A stretch of DNA of 64,000 bases from Candidatus Peregrinibacteria bacterium CG11_big_fil_rev_8_21_14_0_20_49_14 (GCA_002787035.1 PCVP01000016.1:17425-81424); one strand, 5' to 3'; shown: positions 8,745 through 17,957, counted from the first letter of the stretch. Notes: generated by a model from the letters alone, not told the origin. Numbers and translations: made by a program.

Positions 8745-10015
8745 ACTTCTCTCGCTGTCTCTATTTTTACAATTTTTGCGCCTAAGCTACGCAGTTTTTC
8801 ATCGAGACGGTCGTACCCTCTCTCTATATAGCGAACATCGGTAATCGTTGTTTCTCCTTCCGCACAGAGTGCGGCGATAACCATGGCAGCCCCTGCGCGA
8901 ATGTCGTTACTGGCAACCGTACGGCTTCGTAGGGGAGTGGGCCCGATAATCAGCGCTTCGTGAGAGTTCAGTACCTCCACATGCGCTCCCATCTTTTCCA
9001 GTTCGTACAGATATGCCATACGCCCTTCGAACAGTCGCTCGAAAATACGACTGACTCCCTTGGCCTGCGTAAGTGCCACTCCCATTGGTGCCTGCAAGTC
9101 GGTTGGGAAGCCCGGGAAAATATTGGTTTTTACATTCAGTGATTGCAGCGAAGAAATCTCACCGTCTACAAAAAGCACTCCTTCGTCGTTGTACTTACAT
9201 ATCCCACCAAGTCGTTGAATCGTATCTAAGAAAGAAAGCAAATGTTCCGGGTCCGTGCCGTGCAAACGCACTTTTCCTTTCGTCACCAATGCGGCAATAA
9301 CAAGGCACCCCGCTTCGAGGTAATCGAATGGTACGGTTGCAGATACGCACTGCAATGACTTCTTTCCCCGAACAACAACAGTGTGCGTTCCTATGCCCTC
9401 GACCTCCGCACCCATATCTCGGGCCATCATCTCCACTGCTTGCACGTGAGGTTCTGCGGCTGCGATATCTATGCGGGTTTCACCTTCCAGGAGTGCTGCT
9501 GCAAGAACAGCGTTCTCTGTGGCAGTGACAGAGAACTCAGGCAGTACTATGCGACCGGGTCGCAGTTCCCCCTGCAAATGCAGTACTTCCTCCGTACTCA
9601 TATTCTGAGCACCGAGTTGCTCCAACGCTCCGATATGCGCTCCGACAGGACGCTTCCCGAGTACGCATCCGCCGGGATACGCCATTTCCACCACTCCAAA
9701 CCTGGCCAGAAGAGGACCAAGCAGTACGATGGATCCGCGTAACTTGGAAACAAACTCGGATGAAATAGGCTTACTTTGCAGGTTGTGTGTGCGTATGCGT
9801 ACCGTGCCGTTTTGAAACGATGTCTCCCCACCGAGAAATTCAAGGATGGAAAGCATGGAACGTACGTCTCGCAAGTCCGGCACGTTATGCAGTACCGTCT
9901 CTCCGCTACAGAGAACGGACCCTGCCATCATGGGAAGAGCGGCATTTTTCGAGCCGCCTATGGTCACATCTCCGCGAAGCGCGGTGCCACCCTGTACTCT
10001 GTATTGAATATCCAT
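8741..10015 (-). CDS. murA: UDP-N-acetylglucosamine 1-carboxyvinyltransferase
   Basis: First committed step of peptidoglycan precursor synthesis, transferring enolpyruvate from PEP to UDP-GlcNAc. The N-terminal 'GGSKNAALPMMAG' carries the essential Lys-Asn pair. The catalytic loop 'YPGGCVLGKRPVGAH' keeps the Cys that fosfomycin alkylates. The C-terminal half has 'GFPTDLQAPM' and 'DIRAGAAMVIAAL'. I use ATG 10015, giving 424 residues, the normal family size, and discard the 43-residue track extension. The stop overlaps the stop of the convergent permease gene by 4 nt. lspA ends 67 nt upstream on the same strand, so the two envelope genes may be co-transcribed. Confidence 0.97.
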   Translation of the reverse strand: MDIQYRVQGGTALRGDVTIGGSKNAALPMMAGSVLCSGETVLHNVPDLRDVRSMLSILEFLGGETSFQNGTVRIRTHNLQSKPISSEFVSKLRGSIVLLGPLLARFGVVEMAYPGGCVLGKRPVGAHIGALEQLGAQNMSTEEVLHLQGELRPGRIVLPEFSVTATENAVLAAALLEGETRIDIAAAEPHVQAVEMMARDMGAEVEGIGTHTVVVRGKKSLQCVSATVPFDYLEAGCLVIAALVTKGKVRLHGTDPEHLLSFLDTIQRLGGICKYNDEGVLFVDGEISSLQSLNVKTNIFPGFPTDLQAPMGVALTQAKGVSRIFERLFEGRMAYLYELEKMGAHVEVLNSHEALIIGPTPLRSRTVASNDIRAGAAMVIAALCAEGETTITDVRYIERGYDRLDEKLRSLGAKIVKIETAREV

Positions 10016-10082
10016 GAGGCTAGAAGTATAGCGTATGCGCAAGTAACGGAAACAGACATCGAAGATATTCTGCACCCACCTT

Positions 10083-10523
10083 TTACGACTCCATATTCGC
10101 TTTCTTCCGTATAAGAAGCATTTCCAGCAATAAGAGAGCCACACCGATTGTTATGCAGCTATCCGCCGTATTGAAGATAGGAAAAGTGCCAATTTGAAAT
10201 AAATCGGTCACTTTGCCATCTAAGAATCTGTCGACGATATTTGCCATGCCACCACCAAGAATGAGCCCGAATCCGAGTGCACTCTCTCTGCTCTTTGCTG
10301 TACGAAGAGCCATGGAAAAAAGCACCGTGACCGCCACCGCAATCAGCAATGGCTCAAAGAGCCCTAATTCAAGCCCAAAAGCCACTCCGGAATTCTTAGA
10401 TGGAGTAAGCCCTACCGCAGAACCAATAATGGGAATTCGCTCATGTAAATAGCGCTCAGTAAGCAATGTGGATATCACGCTTCCGATAAAACTGACGGCC
10501 GTTGTACCCCAAAAAAGACGCAT
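10083..10523 (-). CDS. lspA: Lipoprotein signal peptidase (signal peptidase II)
   Basis: A 146-residue aspartic membrane peptidase with four hydrophobic segments that cleaves prolipoprotein signal peptides. The two catalytic aspartates sit in 'GGMANIVDRFLDGKVTD' and 'PIFNTADSCITIG', and 'TPSKNSGVAFGL' matches the family's 'xxNxGaaFg' loop. ATG start at 10523. On the minus strand a TACAAT -10 box at 10538-10533 lies so close to the ATG that the mRNA may be almost leaderless. murA follows 67 nt downstream. Its presence implies that lipoproteins are processed in this cell. Confidence 0.93.
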   Translation of the reverse strand: MRLFWGTTAVSFIGSVISTLLTERYLHERIPIIGSAVGLTPSKNSGVAFGLELGLFEPLLIAVAVTVLFSMALRTAKSRESALGFGLILGGGMANIVDRFLDGKVTDLFQIGTFPIFNTADSCITIGVALLLLEMLLIRKKANMES

Positions 10524-10532
10524 ATTCTGCCG

Positions 10533-10580
10533 TATTGTACCCCCTCCGCACTTGATTTACCCCTTAAAAGGGGTACAATA
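10533..10580. promoter_or_regulatory. Divergent lspA/nusA promoter region with nested inverted repeats
   Basis: TATTGTACCCC (10533-10543) and GGGGTACAATA (10570-10580) are perfect 11-bp inverted copies, each supplying a TACAAT -10 box, one per direction. For nusA, TTGATT (10552-10557) lies 16 nt before TACAAT (10574-10579). The nusA spacer is itself palindromic, TACCCCTT-AA-AAGGGGTA (10558-10575). Confidence 0.65.
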
Positions 10581-10680
10581 GATTTGACCGTTGATGATGA
10601 TCAATTTTCACTGCTTCAGTTCTTACTGAAACGGTGGTTTTCCAGTCAGTTGTCTTTTCCATTCTTTTCAATCCCGCACT

Positions 10681-11985
10681 ATGCGCGCCTCATTCATAGC
10701 AGCCATTAACCAGATTTGTTCCGAAAAAAACGTCAGCCCCGAACAGGTGCTGGAGGCCATCAAACAAGCCATTGCCACCGCGTACCGCAAAGACTTCGGT
10801 AATCGTGAGCAGGAAATTCGTGTGGAACTCGAAGAGGGAAGAGATATGCCAACTATCCTTCTTATTAAAGAAGTGGTGGACGAGGTGGAAAACGACAACT
10901 TCGAAATTAGCCTCGACGATGCACGAAAAATGAAAAAAGATGTCGATACGGGAGATGAGCTGGAAATAGATGTGACTCCTACGGGATACGGACGAATTGC
11001 GGCGCAAGCTGCGAAGCAGGTTATTTTGCAAAAACTCCAGGAGGCGGAGAAGCAGAGTTTGTACGAAATGTTCAAAGATCGCGAGGAAGAACTTCTTACG
11101 GCCACCGTTACAAAAGTGGAACCGAACTGGGTAACACTGGAAATAGAAGGCATGACTGTCAGTCTTCCGTGGAAAGAGCAAATTCCCGGTGAGCATTACT
11201 ACACGGGAAAGCGTATTCGCGTATACCTCGATACGGTGGAACTTACGGGAAAAGGACCTCAGTTACGTATTTCACGTACGCACCGAGGATTGGTTCGCAA
11301 GCTGCTCGAATTGGAAATTCCCGAGGTACGCAATGGTGATGTTGAAATTAAGGCTATCGCACGAGACCCGGGCTTCCGTAGCAAAGTGGCTGTTGCAAGT
11401 TCGGATCCTCGAATTGATCCTATCGGTGCGTGTGTCGGTCAGAAGGGTGTGCGCATTCAGTCGGTTATGGAAGAGTTGAACGGAGAACGTGTGGATATGA
11501 TTGAATGGTCCGAAGACCCCATTCGTCTTATTTCAACGGCACTGCAACCTGCGGCAATTTCCGCAGTTATCATCGTAAACAACGAAGAGGGTGTGGACGT
11601 AGAAGGACGAAGAATTAAAAAGCGTGCCGCTGTGTTCGTGGAAGAAGCACAACGCCCCATGGCAATCGGAAAGAAGGGGCAAAATATTCGTCTGGCCACG
11701 GAGCTTTCGGGCTATGAACTGGATATGTACAACTACGAAGAACTCCCGGCCTTCAAGGCAAAGCTGGCAGAGCTTACAGGCTTGGATAACATCCAGATAA
11801 AGGAATTGGCATTGGAAGATGCCGAAGAAGGAGAAGATGCTCCTGCGCCTGCAAAAGCCGCTCCCAAAGCAAAAAAGGAAGAAACACCTGCGGAAAAAGA
11901 AGATGCTGTCGCTGAAACCGAGGAAGCAAGCATCGGGCCCGTTGCGGAGGAAGCCACAGAAGAAACAGAAGAAACCAAGGAATAA
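10681..11985 (+). CDS. nusA: Transcription termination/antitermination factor NusA
   Basis: Binds RNA polymerase and nascent RNA to modulate pausing, termination and antitermination. Domain order is the N-terminal RNAP-binding domain (about 1-125, 'SEKNVSPEQVLEAIKQAI'), an S1 domain ('TATVTKVEPNWVTLEIEG'), then two KH domains ('RDPGFRSKVAVAS', 'GACVGQKGVRIQSVM', 'GKKGQNIRLATEL'). A low-complexity acidic Ala/Glu/Lys tail of about 65 residues ends the protein, in place of the acidic repeats of proteobacterial NusA. ATG start at 10681. The ~95-nt leader holds a small hairpin (TTCAGT-TCTT-ACTGAA). Confidence 0.96.
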   Translation: MRASFIAAINQICSEKNVSPEQVLEAIKQAIATAYRKDFGNREQEIRVELEEGRDMPTILLIKEVVDEVENDNFEISLDDARKMKKDVDTGDELEIDVTPTGYGRIAAQAAKQVILQKLQEAEKQSLYEMFKDREEELLTATVTKVEPNWVTLEIEGMTVSLPWKEQIPGEHYYTGKRIRVYLDTVELTGKGPQLRISRTHRGLVRKLLELEIPEVRNGDVEIKAIARDPGFRSKVAVASSDPRIDPIGACVGQKGVRIQSVMEELNGERVDMIEWSEDPIRLISTALQPAAISAVIIVNNEEGVDVEGRRIKKRAAVFVEEAQRPMAIGKKGQNIRLATELSGYELDMYNYEELPAFKAKLAELTGLDNIQIKELALEDAEEGEDAPAPAKAAPKAKKEETPAEKEDAVAETEEASIGPVAEEATEETEETKE

Positions 11986-12002
11986 CTTCATAGGAAATTA
12001 CC

Positions 12003-14318
12003 ATGTCCCGATGGCGGCTCACCCGCTACCATCGGTTCATGCAGTTCCCAAATCTTCCGCTCGTTGTCTTAGACACAGAAACAACAGGACTCGTACCGCG
12101 TGTGAATAAAATCATTGAATTTGCATGCGTGCGACTTCGTAACGGAGCGGTGGAAGAAGAGTACGAGCAGCTTATTTCCGTCGAGGTTGCCATTCCTCCG
12201 CAAGTGGAAGTATTGACGCGCATTAAAAATGCGGACCTGGAAGGAAAACCCATATTTGACGATGTCCGAGATGAAATTGTACGTCGCATCGGAGAAGATA
12301 CGATCATAGTCGGACAGAATATTCCGTACGACATGGCTATGCTGAAAGCTGAGGGAATAGACCTTTCAGACCGGCCGTGGATAGATACATCCATGCTCGC
12401 ATCTCTCGTGTTTCCGAATCTCGAAAGCTATTCTCTGGGGTACGTAAGCACCGTGCTACGACTGAATCATGCTCCTGTACACCGCGCACTGGGCGACGTG
12501 CATGCGACCATGGAACTGCTTGGCTCTTGCTGGGAACGCCTGTTGGAACTTCCCGATGATATGCGGAAGCAAGCGCAGAACCTCATGCAGAAAGCGCCGG
12601 AAGGGTACGGAAGGTTTTTCGATGCGTTACCCGCAAGCACCAACAAGAAAGCGCCCGTATGGCTGACAGTAACAAAGCGCGATGCAGGCGAAGCAAAGGC
12701 CGATATTTTCGGCATAGCTCTTACAAAACCGGAGGGTGCCGTCACTCTTATAGAAGAGCCTCCCGCACCCGGCGTACTGGAGGAAATAATTACGACTGCA
12801 GCGGCAGACAGTACTACCGTTCATTGGATTGCAGTGAAGAATTTGGAAGCAACGTGTAAGAGGTTGATTCTACCCGATGGGGTACGCGTGCTGTCGCCAC
12901 CGTTCCTGCTGCCGGATCCTGACTCACAAGATGCGCTGCTCGCACAGGAATCTCTGACCGCAGACGAGGCGACGCTCGCACTGAAGCTTTTATGGTATTC
13001 GCCATCCATGCAATCGGATTTTCCTCTTCATGGAGATGAAATTTCTGTCTGGAATGGCAAAATTGCCTGCACGGAAGAATCTCCTGCGTACATACGTCAA
13101 TTCGAAAATCTTCCCAGTGTCATTCTTTTGGATCACAGGCAATTACTCTCATTTGTAGCGGATCCTGCCCACACAGCGCACGGTGCCCTTTCGGAAGATG
13201 CGCACATTATTATAGATGATGCTTCCATGCTGGAAGATACCGCGACCAAAGCATACGGCTGGCAATGCGCGGTGCCTTACTTGCGCGCCGCTGCGGAAGG
13301 AAATGAGGCCCTCACAAAACTGGCCGATATAACCGCCTTGTGGGCGGAACGCACGCGCAACGGGCAGGACATTCGGTATCTTGCCGTGAGTGATTTACGT
13401 AATCCTGATGTGCAAGGAATGTGTGCCATTCTGGAAGAAGCACTGGCCAACACTGCGCTGCCAAAACTTGCATTACGGCAGCTTTCTCATCTGCTACAGA
13501 TACTGCAACCGGAAAATCTGCATGATCGAATCGCATACATTGAAATGCGCTATAACGGAGAACTTCATATTCAGTCCGTACCGGAGCGCATCGGAAGTTT
13601 TTTACAGCAACACTTGTACGGAACGTACCCCACGAGCCTGCTTATTCCTCCGGGGTCTGCGCAGTCTCTTGCCGAAATATTGCCTGTCGGAACCGCAACG
13701 ACTCTGTATTCCGACATAGTGGCAGATATTCCGTTCGCGCTGAGCTACCCGGAAGACTGCCAACTGGAGTCGCTTCTGCAAAACCCTTCGGAAGGAAAAA
13801 GTATTCTTCTTCTTGGAAGCAAAAGAAGTATAGACGGAGCATACATACAACATGCGGAAGAAATGGAACAGAGAGGTATTACACTCATATGCCAAGGGCT
13901 GTGTGGTGGAGCGGGTCGTATGAGGGCAAACTTTATCGCGTCGGAAAATACGACGCTCTGGTTACTCACTCCGTGGGCATACGAAGGAGTAAGCTTGCCG
14001 GAAGGGGAGGCAGACAGGCTGATTATTTTCAGTCTGCCATTCGACCACCCTTCTCATGCGGTTCTCAGCAGAAGAGCAGAGCACTACCAGAACGCTTTCG
14101 AGCAGTATTCGATGGCAAGACTCCTTCATAGACTTTTCCGTCTCCTGCGAACCTTCAGCACACAATGTTCGAAAGGCGCGAGTGTGCAAATAATGGATGA
14201 TAGGCTGCGTACAAAAGGGTACGGCAAATACATTCTTTCATTCTTGTCGCAATTTGTTGTGGAACATACGACAGAGAATGCGAAAGAAGTACCCGGCCAA
14301 CCTTCGCTATTTTCGTAA
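12003..14318 (+). CDS. DnaQ-family 3'-5' exonuclease fused to a degenerate DinG/XPD-like helicase
   Basis: A 771-residue protein. Residues ~15-185 are a DEDDh exonuclease: 'VVLDTETTGL', 'IVGQNIPYDM', and 'HRALGDVHAT' with the last His and Asp. The remainder follows the DinG layout: 'ILLDHRQLLSFV', 'IIIDDASMLEDTATK' where the DEAH box should be, and a good C-terminal motif in 'WAYEGVSLPEGEADRLIIFS' plus 'QRGITLICQGL'. No Walker A (GxGKT/S) is found, and DEAH has become DDAS, so ATP-driven unwinding is unlikely. The exonuclease residues look intact. ATG 12003 is used; ATG 12039 (MQFPNL) is possible. It starts 17 nt after nusA, so probably the same operon. Confidence 0.82.
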   Translation: MSRWRLTRYHRFMQFPNLPLVVLDTETTGLVPRVNKIIEFACVRLRNGAVEEEYEQLISVEVAIPPQVEVLTRIKNADLEGKPIFDDVRDEIVRRIGEDTIIVGQNIPYDMAMLKAEGIDLSDRPWIDTSMLASLVFPNLESYSLGYVSTVLRLNHAPVHRALGDVHATMELLGSCWERLLELPDDMRKQAQNLMQKAPEGYGRFFDALPASTNKKAPVWLTVTKRDAGEAKADIFGIALTKPEGAVTLIEEPPAPGVLEEIITTAAADSTTVHWIAVKNLEATCKRLILPDGVRVLSPPFLLPDPDSQDALLAQESLTADEATLALKLLWYSPSMQSDFPLHGDEISVWNGKIACTEESPAYIRQFENLPSVILLDHRQLLSFVADPAHTAHGALSEDAHIIIDDASMLEDTATKAYGWQCAVPYLRAAAEGNEALTKLADITALWAERTRNGQDIRYLAVSDLRNPDVQGMCAILEEALANTALPKLALRQLSHLLQILQPENLHDRIAYIEMRYNGELHIQSVPERIGSFLQQHLYGTYPTSLLIPPGSAQSLAEILPVGTATTLYSDIVADIPFALSYPEDCQLESLLQNPSEGKSILLLGSKRSIDGAYIQHAEEMEQRGITLICQGLCGGAGRMRANFIASENTTLWLLTPWAYEGVSLPEGEADRLIIFSLPFDHPSHAVLSRRAEHYQNAFEQYSMARLLHRLFRLLRTFSTQCSKGASVQIMDDRLRTKGYGKYILSFLSQFVVEHTTENAKEVPGQPSLFS

Positions 14319-14322
14319 GAAA

Positions 14323-14348
14323 TAGCCCCGGCAAAGCTGCCGGGGCTA
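14323..14348. terminator. GC-rich hairpin between convergent genes
   Basis: TAGCCCCGGCA-AAGC-TGCCGGGGCTA is a perfect 11-bp stem with a tetraloop just after the exonuclease-helicase stop. The minus-strand side continues TTTCTT, so it may terminate transcription in both directions. Confidence 0.7.
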
Positions 14349-14377
14349 CGTGTCGCTCATCACTTCGTCTTCGTGGG

Positions 14378-14524
14378 TTACTTCTGTTGCGTGTCCATCT
14401 GGTTTGCAACGTTACCAAAGACATCTTTGGTCTTCCGGCCGAGAGGCCTGAAAATGTGCGTCGCAATCACGACGACCACAACAACGAGAAGTGCGCACCC
14501 AACAAGTCTGTCTAAGCGGGTCAT
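14378..14524 (-). CDS. Small single-pass membrane protein (48 aa)
   Basis: ATG 14524 is preceded by the strong Shine-Dalgarno 'AAGGAGG' at a 6-nt spacing ('AAGGAGGTCATCATG'), so this start is preferred over the longer track ORF. The product has a single hydrophobic helix ('LVGCALLVVVVVVIATHIF', about residues 7-25) and a short basic, Gln-rich tail. No family is recognised. Its gene is flanked by the hairpin at 14323-14348, which can serve as its terminator. Such a perfect ribosome binding site is uncommon in this window and suggests high expression. Confidence 0.7.
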   Translation of the reverse strand: MTRLDRLVGCALLVVVVVVIATHIFRPLGRKTKDVFGNVANQMDTQQK

Positions 14525-14626
14525 GATGACCTCCTTAAATGAGCAACTGTCGACAAGCTGCTCGCCCCTGATTCTTTCCATGTTTGTCGACTATATAATT
14601 ATACAATTATTTAATATTTTTGTAAA

Positions 14627-14962
14627 TTACTCCTGCGGTATGCAGAAAACGCCTCTGTCTTCTCCCCAGTCATTGCAGGCAGGCAGAAGCTCGCACTGGG
14701 ACGCCGTACCGTCCGCATACAGAATGTAGTGCGGAGTGTTCAAGCGACACTGCTCTGCGCATTCATGCGGGCTCTCAGCTCCCTGTGAATAGTTGTATTC
14801 CACAGCGATGGGATCTCCTTGGCAGGGATCTCCATCCATAATTGCACTCGGAGAACGGTCATTCTTTGGCAATGCCAACGACTGCATAAGCACTATGACA
14901 AATACAAAAGAGCATACAACTACGTAGAGCGTGTTCTCGGTATGTAAGTCGCTTTCAGGCAT
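14627..14962 (-). CDS. Membrane-anchored Cys-rich exported protein, PAN/Apple-like pattern
   Basis: A 111-residue protein. An uncleaved N-terminal hydrophobic anchor ('LYVVVCSFVFVIVLMQSLAL', about residues 12-31) precedes a small exported domain with six cysteines. The spacing in 'SPHECAEQCRLNT' and 'SQCELLPACNDWG' resembles PAN/Apple modules, which bind proteins or sugars; this is a pattern resemblance only. The gene lies 18 nt downstream of the sugar-phosphate transferase on the same strand, so it may be co-transcribed with it. Confidence 0.6.
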   Translation of the reverse strand: MPESDLHTENTLYVVVCSFVFVIVLMQSLALPKNDRSPSAIMDGDPCQGDPIAVEYNYSQGAESPHECAEQCRLNTPHYILYADGTASQCELLPACNDWGEDRGVFCIPQE

Positions 14963-14980
14963 AAGGAGAGTATACAGGTG

Positions 14981-16372
14981 CTACCTGCTTTCGCGCATCC
15001 AGACTACGAAAAATGTTCTCCAGAGAATCCAGAGATCTAGGAATAGGGACCATTCTTCAATGTATTGGATGTCCAAACGCACTTCCTCTTCGAAACGAAG
15101 ATTACTTCTGCCGGATATTTGCGCGAGCCCTGTAATGCCGGGCTTCACCGCAAACACGCGCCGCTGCTGAGGAGAATAGAGATCCACCTCCGCAGGCAAA
15201 TGAGGACGCGGACCCACCAGAGACATCTGTCCCACAAACACATTGAGGAGCTGCGGAAGTTCATCGAGGTCGAACCTTCGCAGAATATGACCGATGCGGG
15301 TAATGCGAGGATCGTTCGGTATCTTAAAGAGGGGTCCGTCATTACGCCGGTTGTCTGCAAGCAGTTTCTCTTTCTGCTGTTCGGCATCTTGTACCATCGA
15401 CCGGAATTTCAGTACTGGTATGCGGCACCCTGCTTTCTCTCCCACCCGCCAAGACACGAACACAATCGGCCATCCGGAATCAACAATAATAACAATGGCA
15501 ATGAGAAGAAAGAGAGGGGAAAGCACCGCAAGAAGCATGCCGCTTACTGCCATATCGAACGCGCGTTTCCATACGCGCCCCCATCCGTCCAATGGCGTCG
15601 GTTGAAAACGCATCATGGGAAACAGCCCCAAACGCTCCACAGCCAGCTGGTGCGGCACGTCCGCAAATACGGGAGGCAGAAAGGCGTACCCTATGTGCTG
15701 TGAGCGACAGTACTCTATGAGTGTGATTGTTTCGTTACTTTCGGGGTTCGGATCTGTTTGTACCACCAAATCGAGTTTATGGTCGGATGACAATGCCGTA
15801 AGAGAAGCGAAGTCGGGAAGATGTCCCAAATATTTGTATCGAATGTCTCTGAGGAGAGTATCACGTGCACCCTGCGCTATGGGCTGCATTCCCAATGAAA
15901 CGACGTGCCTTACACCTACGCCCGCACGCAAAAACGATCGCTGTAACAGTACGACTGCCGCACGAGAAGTCAGCACAAAGAAGGCGATGAAAAACGTCGC
16001 GTGTAACAGGAGCACACGAGAGTAAAACAGCTGTTTACGCACCAAAAAATACCACCCAATGACCACCACAATCCAGAGAGCACTGGCAACGATAATACTC
16101 CCGACCTCATTCCATGCGCTGCGCGTACTGCGAAGTGAGTACATATGCAGCAATCCCGCTATGAGGACAAAAAGCACCATGCCGGGCAGAGCAAACGAGT
16201 GAAAATATACATCTATGGACGGCAGTGTTGTTGCGGGGTCCAGAAGTTGCACACGGGGAATAAGGTCTACGCTTGCTTCACGCAAACGGTAGCTAAGAAG
16301 AAGCGCAGCCATAACAGCCAATGCATCCAAAGGAATGCGCAGTATGCCGAAAAGTACCTCAGACTTCTTCAC
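14981..16372 (-). CDS. Polyprenyl-phosphate sugar-1-phosphate transferase (WcaJ/WbaP-like)
   Basis: Initiates glycan assembly by moving a sugar-1-phosphate from a nucleotide sugar to undecaprenyl phosphate. The 463 residues contain four N-terminal transmembrane helices, a Rossmann-like central region and the C-terminal catalytic domain. The latter shows 'KRAFDMAVSGMLLAVLSPLF', 'PVLKFRSMVQDA', 'RRFDLDELPQLLNVF', 'MSLVGPRPHLP' and 'VKPGITGLAQISGRS', all hallmarks of the family. GTG start at 16372. The acceptor glycan cannot be inferred, but the flippase (48.4 kb) and GlmU-like enzyme (52.2 kb) could serve the same pathway. Confidence 0.94.
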   Translation of the reverse strand: MKKSEVLFGILRIPLDALAVMAALLLSYRLREASVDLIPRVQLLDPATTLPSIDVYFHSFALPGMVLFVLIAGLLHMYSLRSTRSAWNEVGSIIVASALWIVVVIGWYFLVRKQLFYSRVLLLHATFFIAFFVLTSRAAVVLLQRSFLRAGVGVRHVVSLGMQPIAQGARDTLLRDIRYKYLGHLPDFASLTALSSDHKLDLVVQTDPNPESNETITLIEYCRSQHIGYAFLPPVFADVPHQLAVERLGLFPMMRFQPTPLDGWGRVWKRAFDMAVSGMLLAVLSPLFLLIAIVIIVDSGWPIVFVSWRVGEKAGCRIPVLKFRSMVQDAEQQKEKLLADNRRNDGPLFKIPNDPRITRIGHILRRFDLDELPQLLNVFVGQMSLVGPRPHLPAEVDLYSPQQRRVFAVKPGITGLAQISGRSNLRFEEEVRLDIQYIEEWSLFLDLWILWRTFFVVWMRESR

Positions 16373-16457
16373 AAGATAGCAGTGTACTACAGCTTACGCG
16401 TATGATCCGTAAAATATGAGCGAAGTGGAAATACCCGACAAAAGCAGTATTGCTTAC

Positions 16458-17957
16458 TTATTCGACACACATAAATCCAAATCGTCCTTCCAGTCTTCTG
16501 TTCACGCGATCGAGCATCTTTTCATCGCTTTTAAACCACCGCATTACCCTATCGCACACCCTTCCTTTAAATGATTCACTTACCACTTCTCGCACCGGAA
16601 TTGCGCGATTTTGAGAATTGTTTTGCTGCAAAACATGTGCATTCAGACGATTTTGGATACGTTGTACTTCGGGTGAAACAATATCTTCTTGTTGACGCTC
16701 CACAGTTCGCACGGCCATTTTAGATGGTGTCATATCCACCTTTACCACAGGTTCATCGCTCTCCGGAGCAGCCCCTTTAAGAGCCTCTTGTGCTTGCCTG
16801 GCGCGAAGTAGTTGTAAGCGTGCCGCCTTTCCCGCACCACCATGACTTCCCGTACCTGTGGTCGGAGAAGATGTTGATGCTAAATCTGCCGTATCCGTAC
16901 TTGCCAATGCATCTTGTGCATCTGTAAATGTGATAGTGATAAGCTGACCGTTTGCTGCTTCCAGAGTACCGTTTTCCGATGTGGGACTGGAATTTGCAGA
17001 CGGTATGGAACCTGTAAATTGCGCAGAAGTATTATTTGTTTCTGTAAGCGTGACGGTTTCGGAGTCTCCGTTACCGAGTGATACGGTAATGGAAACCGTA
17101 TCTTGCGCCGTACCACTGATGTTTTCATCCTGTTCTGTGAGGCTGAAGTAGACCGTCGCACCGAGCGGAAAACTGGATTGTGCCGCAAGGTACGTACTGT
17201 CACTCACAATGAAACTTGTTGCAGTATGCGTAACTTTTCCTGTGCCTTCGTTGAGAGTTGCGAAGTTTATAATGCTTGCACCTGTGGCAAAGAGTGTATT
17301 GCTGCCAAGCGCCAACGTGGAACCCGTATTAATCTGTACCGTGCCGGTCACACTGTGATTACTGGAAAATGTGGTACTCGTACCGGAGGCAATGGTGATA
17401 CTTGCAATGGTTGCATTGTTCGTATCGACTGTTTGTGTGCCTCCATTAAATACAAAAGTGCCTGTTGCAGTAAAAGTAACCCCTGCAGAAATCGCAAGAC
17501 TTCCCGAAAGAGTCACGGTATTTTGCAGCCCTGTGACCGTACCTCCTGTTTGTGTAAAGTTACCTGATGTATTGATTCTTGCATTACCACCCGTAAACGT
17601 ACCTCCTCCTATGCTTATACCGGAAGACCCGACTGTCAGAGTGCCCGTACCCTGTAGCACCGCACCGGTCCAAACATTATTCAGCTCGATACCTCCGACA
17701 TTCACAGCACTTCGAATAGTCACTGTCGACCCGCTGTAGCTAAAAATAGCCGTATCGGATGCTCCCGGCACACTCGCTCCCGTCGCCCCCTTCGGGGAAG
17801 TAGACCAGTTGTTCGTGTCTTCCCATCGATCACTGTTATTTACCGCACCGACCCAGTGACGATCTGCGGCATACGCAGTGGAAGAAAGGAGCATGAGTCC
17901 CGTCACTCCGAAGAGCGTGGGAAAAAACTGCCTTCTGTACATTTGATTGCTATACAT
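16458..17957 (-). CDS. Secreted beta-rich surface protein
   Basis: A 499-residue protein with a signal peptide ('FFPTLFGVTGLMLLSSTAYA'). Residues ~30-260 are a Gly/Thr/Ser-rich repeat run ('GGTFTGGNARINTSGNFTQT', 'SGSLAISAGVTFTATGTF') typical of a right-handed beta-helix. Then comes an Ig-like segment with 'TVSITVSLGNGDSETVTL' and 'FTDAQDALASTDTADL'. A charged, predicted helical C-terminal region of ~120 residues ends in Arg-rich 'RVNRRLEGRFGFMCVE'. No catalytic residues are seen; an adhesin or envelope structural role is likely but unproven. A run of 11 G on the coding strand lies ~47 nt upstream of the start. Confidence 0.75.
   Translation of the reverse strand: MYSNQMYRRQFFPTLFGVTGLMLLSSTAYAADRHWVGAVNNSDRWEDTNNWSTSPKGATGASVPGASDTAIFSYSGSTVTIRSAVNVGGIELNNVWTGAVLQGTGTLTVGSSGISIGGGTFTGGNARINTSGNFTQTGGTVTGLQNTVTLSGSLAISAGVTFTATGTFVFNGGTQTVDTNNATIASITIASGTSTTFSSNHSVTGTVQINTGSTLALGSNTLFATGASIINFATLNEGTGKVTHTATSFIVSDSTYLAAQSSFPLGATVYFSLTEQDENISGTAQDTVSITVSLGNGDSETVTLTETNNTSAQFTGSIPSANSSPTSENGTLEAANGQLITITFTDAQDALASTDTADLASTSSPTTGTGSHGGAGKAARLQLLRARQAQEALKGAAPESDEPVVKVDMTPSKMAVRTVERQQEDIVSPEVQRIQNRLNAHVLQQNNSQNRAIPVREVVSESFKGRVCDRVMRWFKSDEKMLDRVNRRLEGRFGFMCVE

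Noticed and set aside
8741-10144. Extended murA start
   Set aside because: The extra 43 residues lack family similarity and are Arg/Trp/Cys-rich; ATG 10015 gives the standard length.
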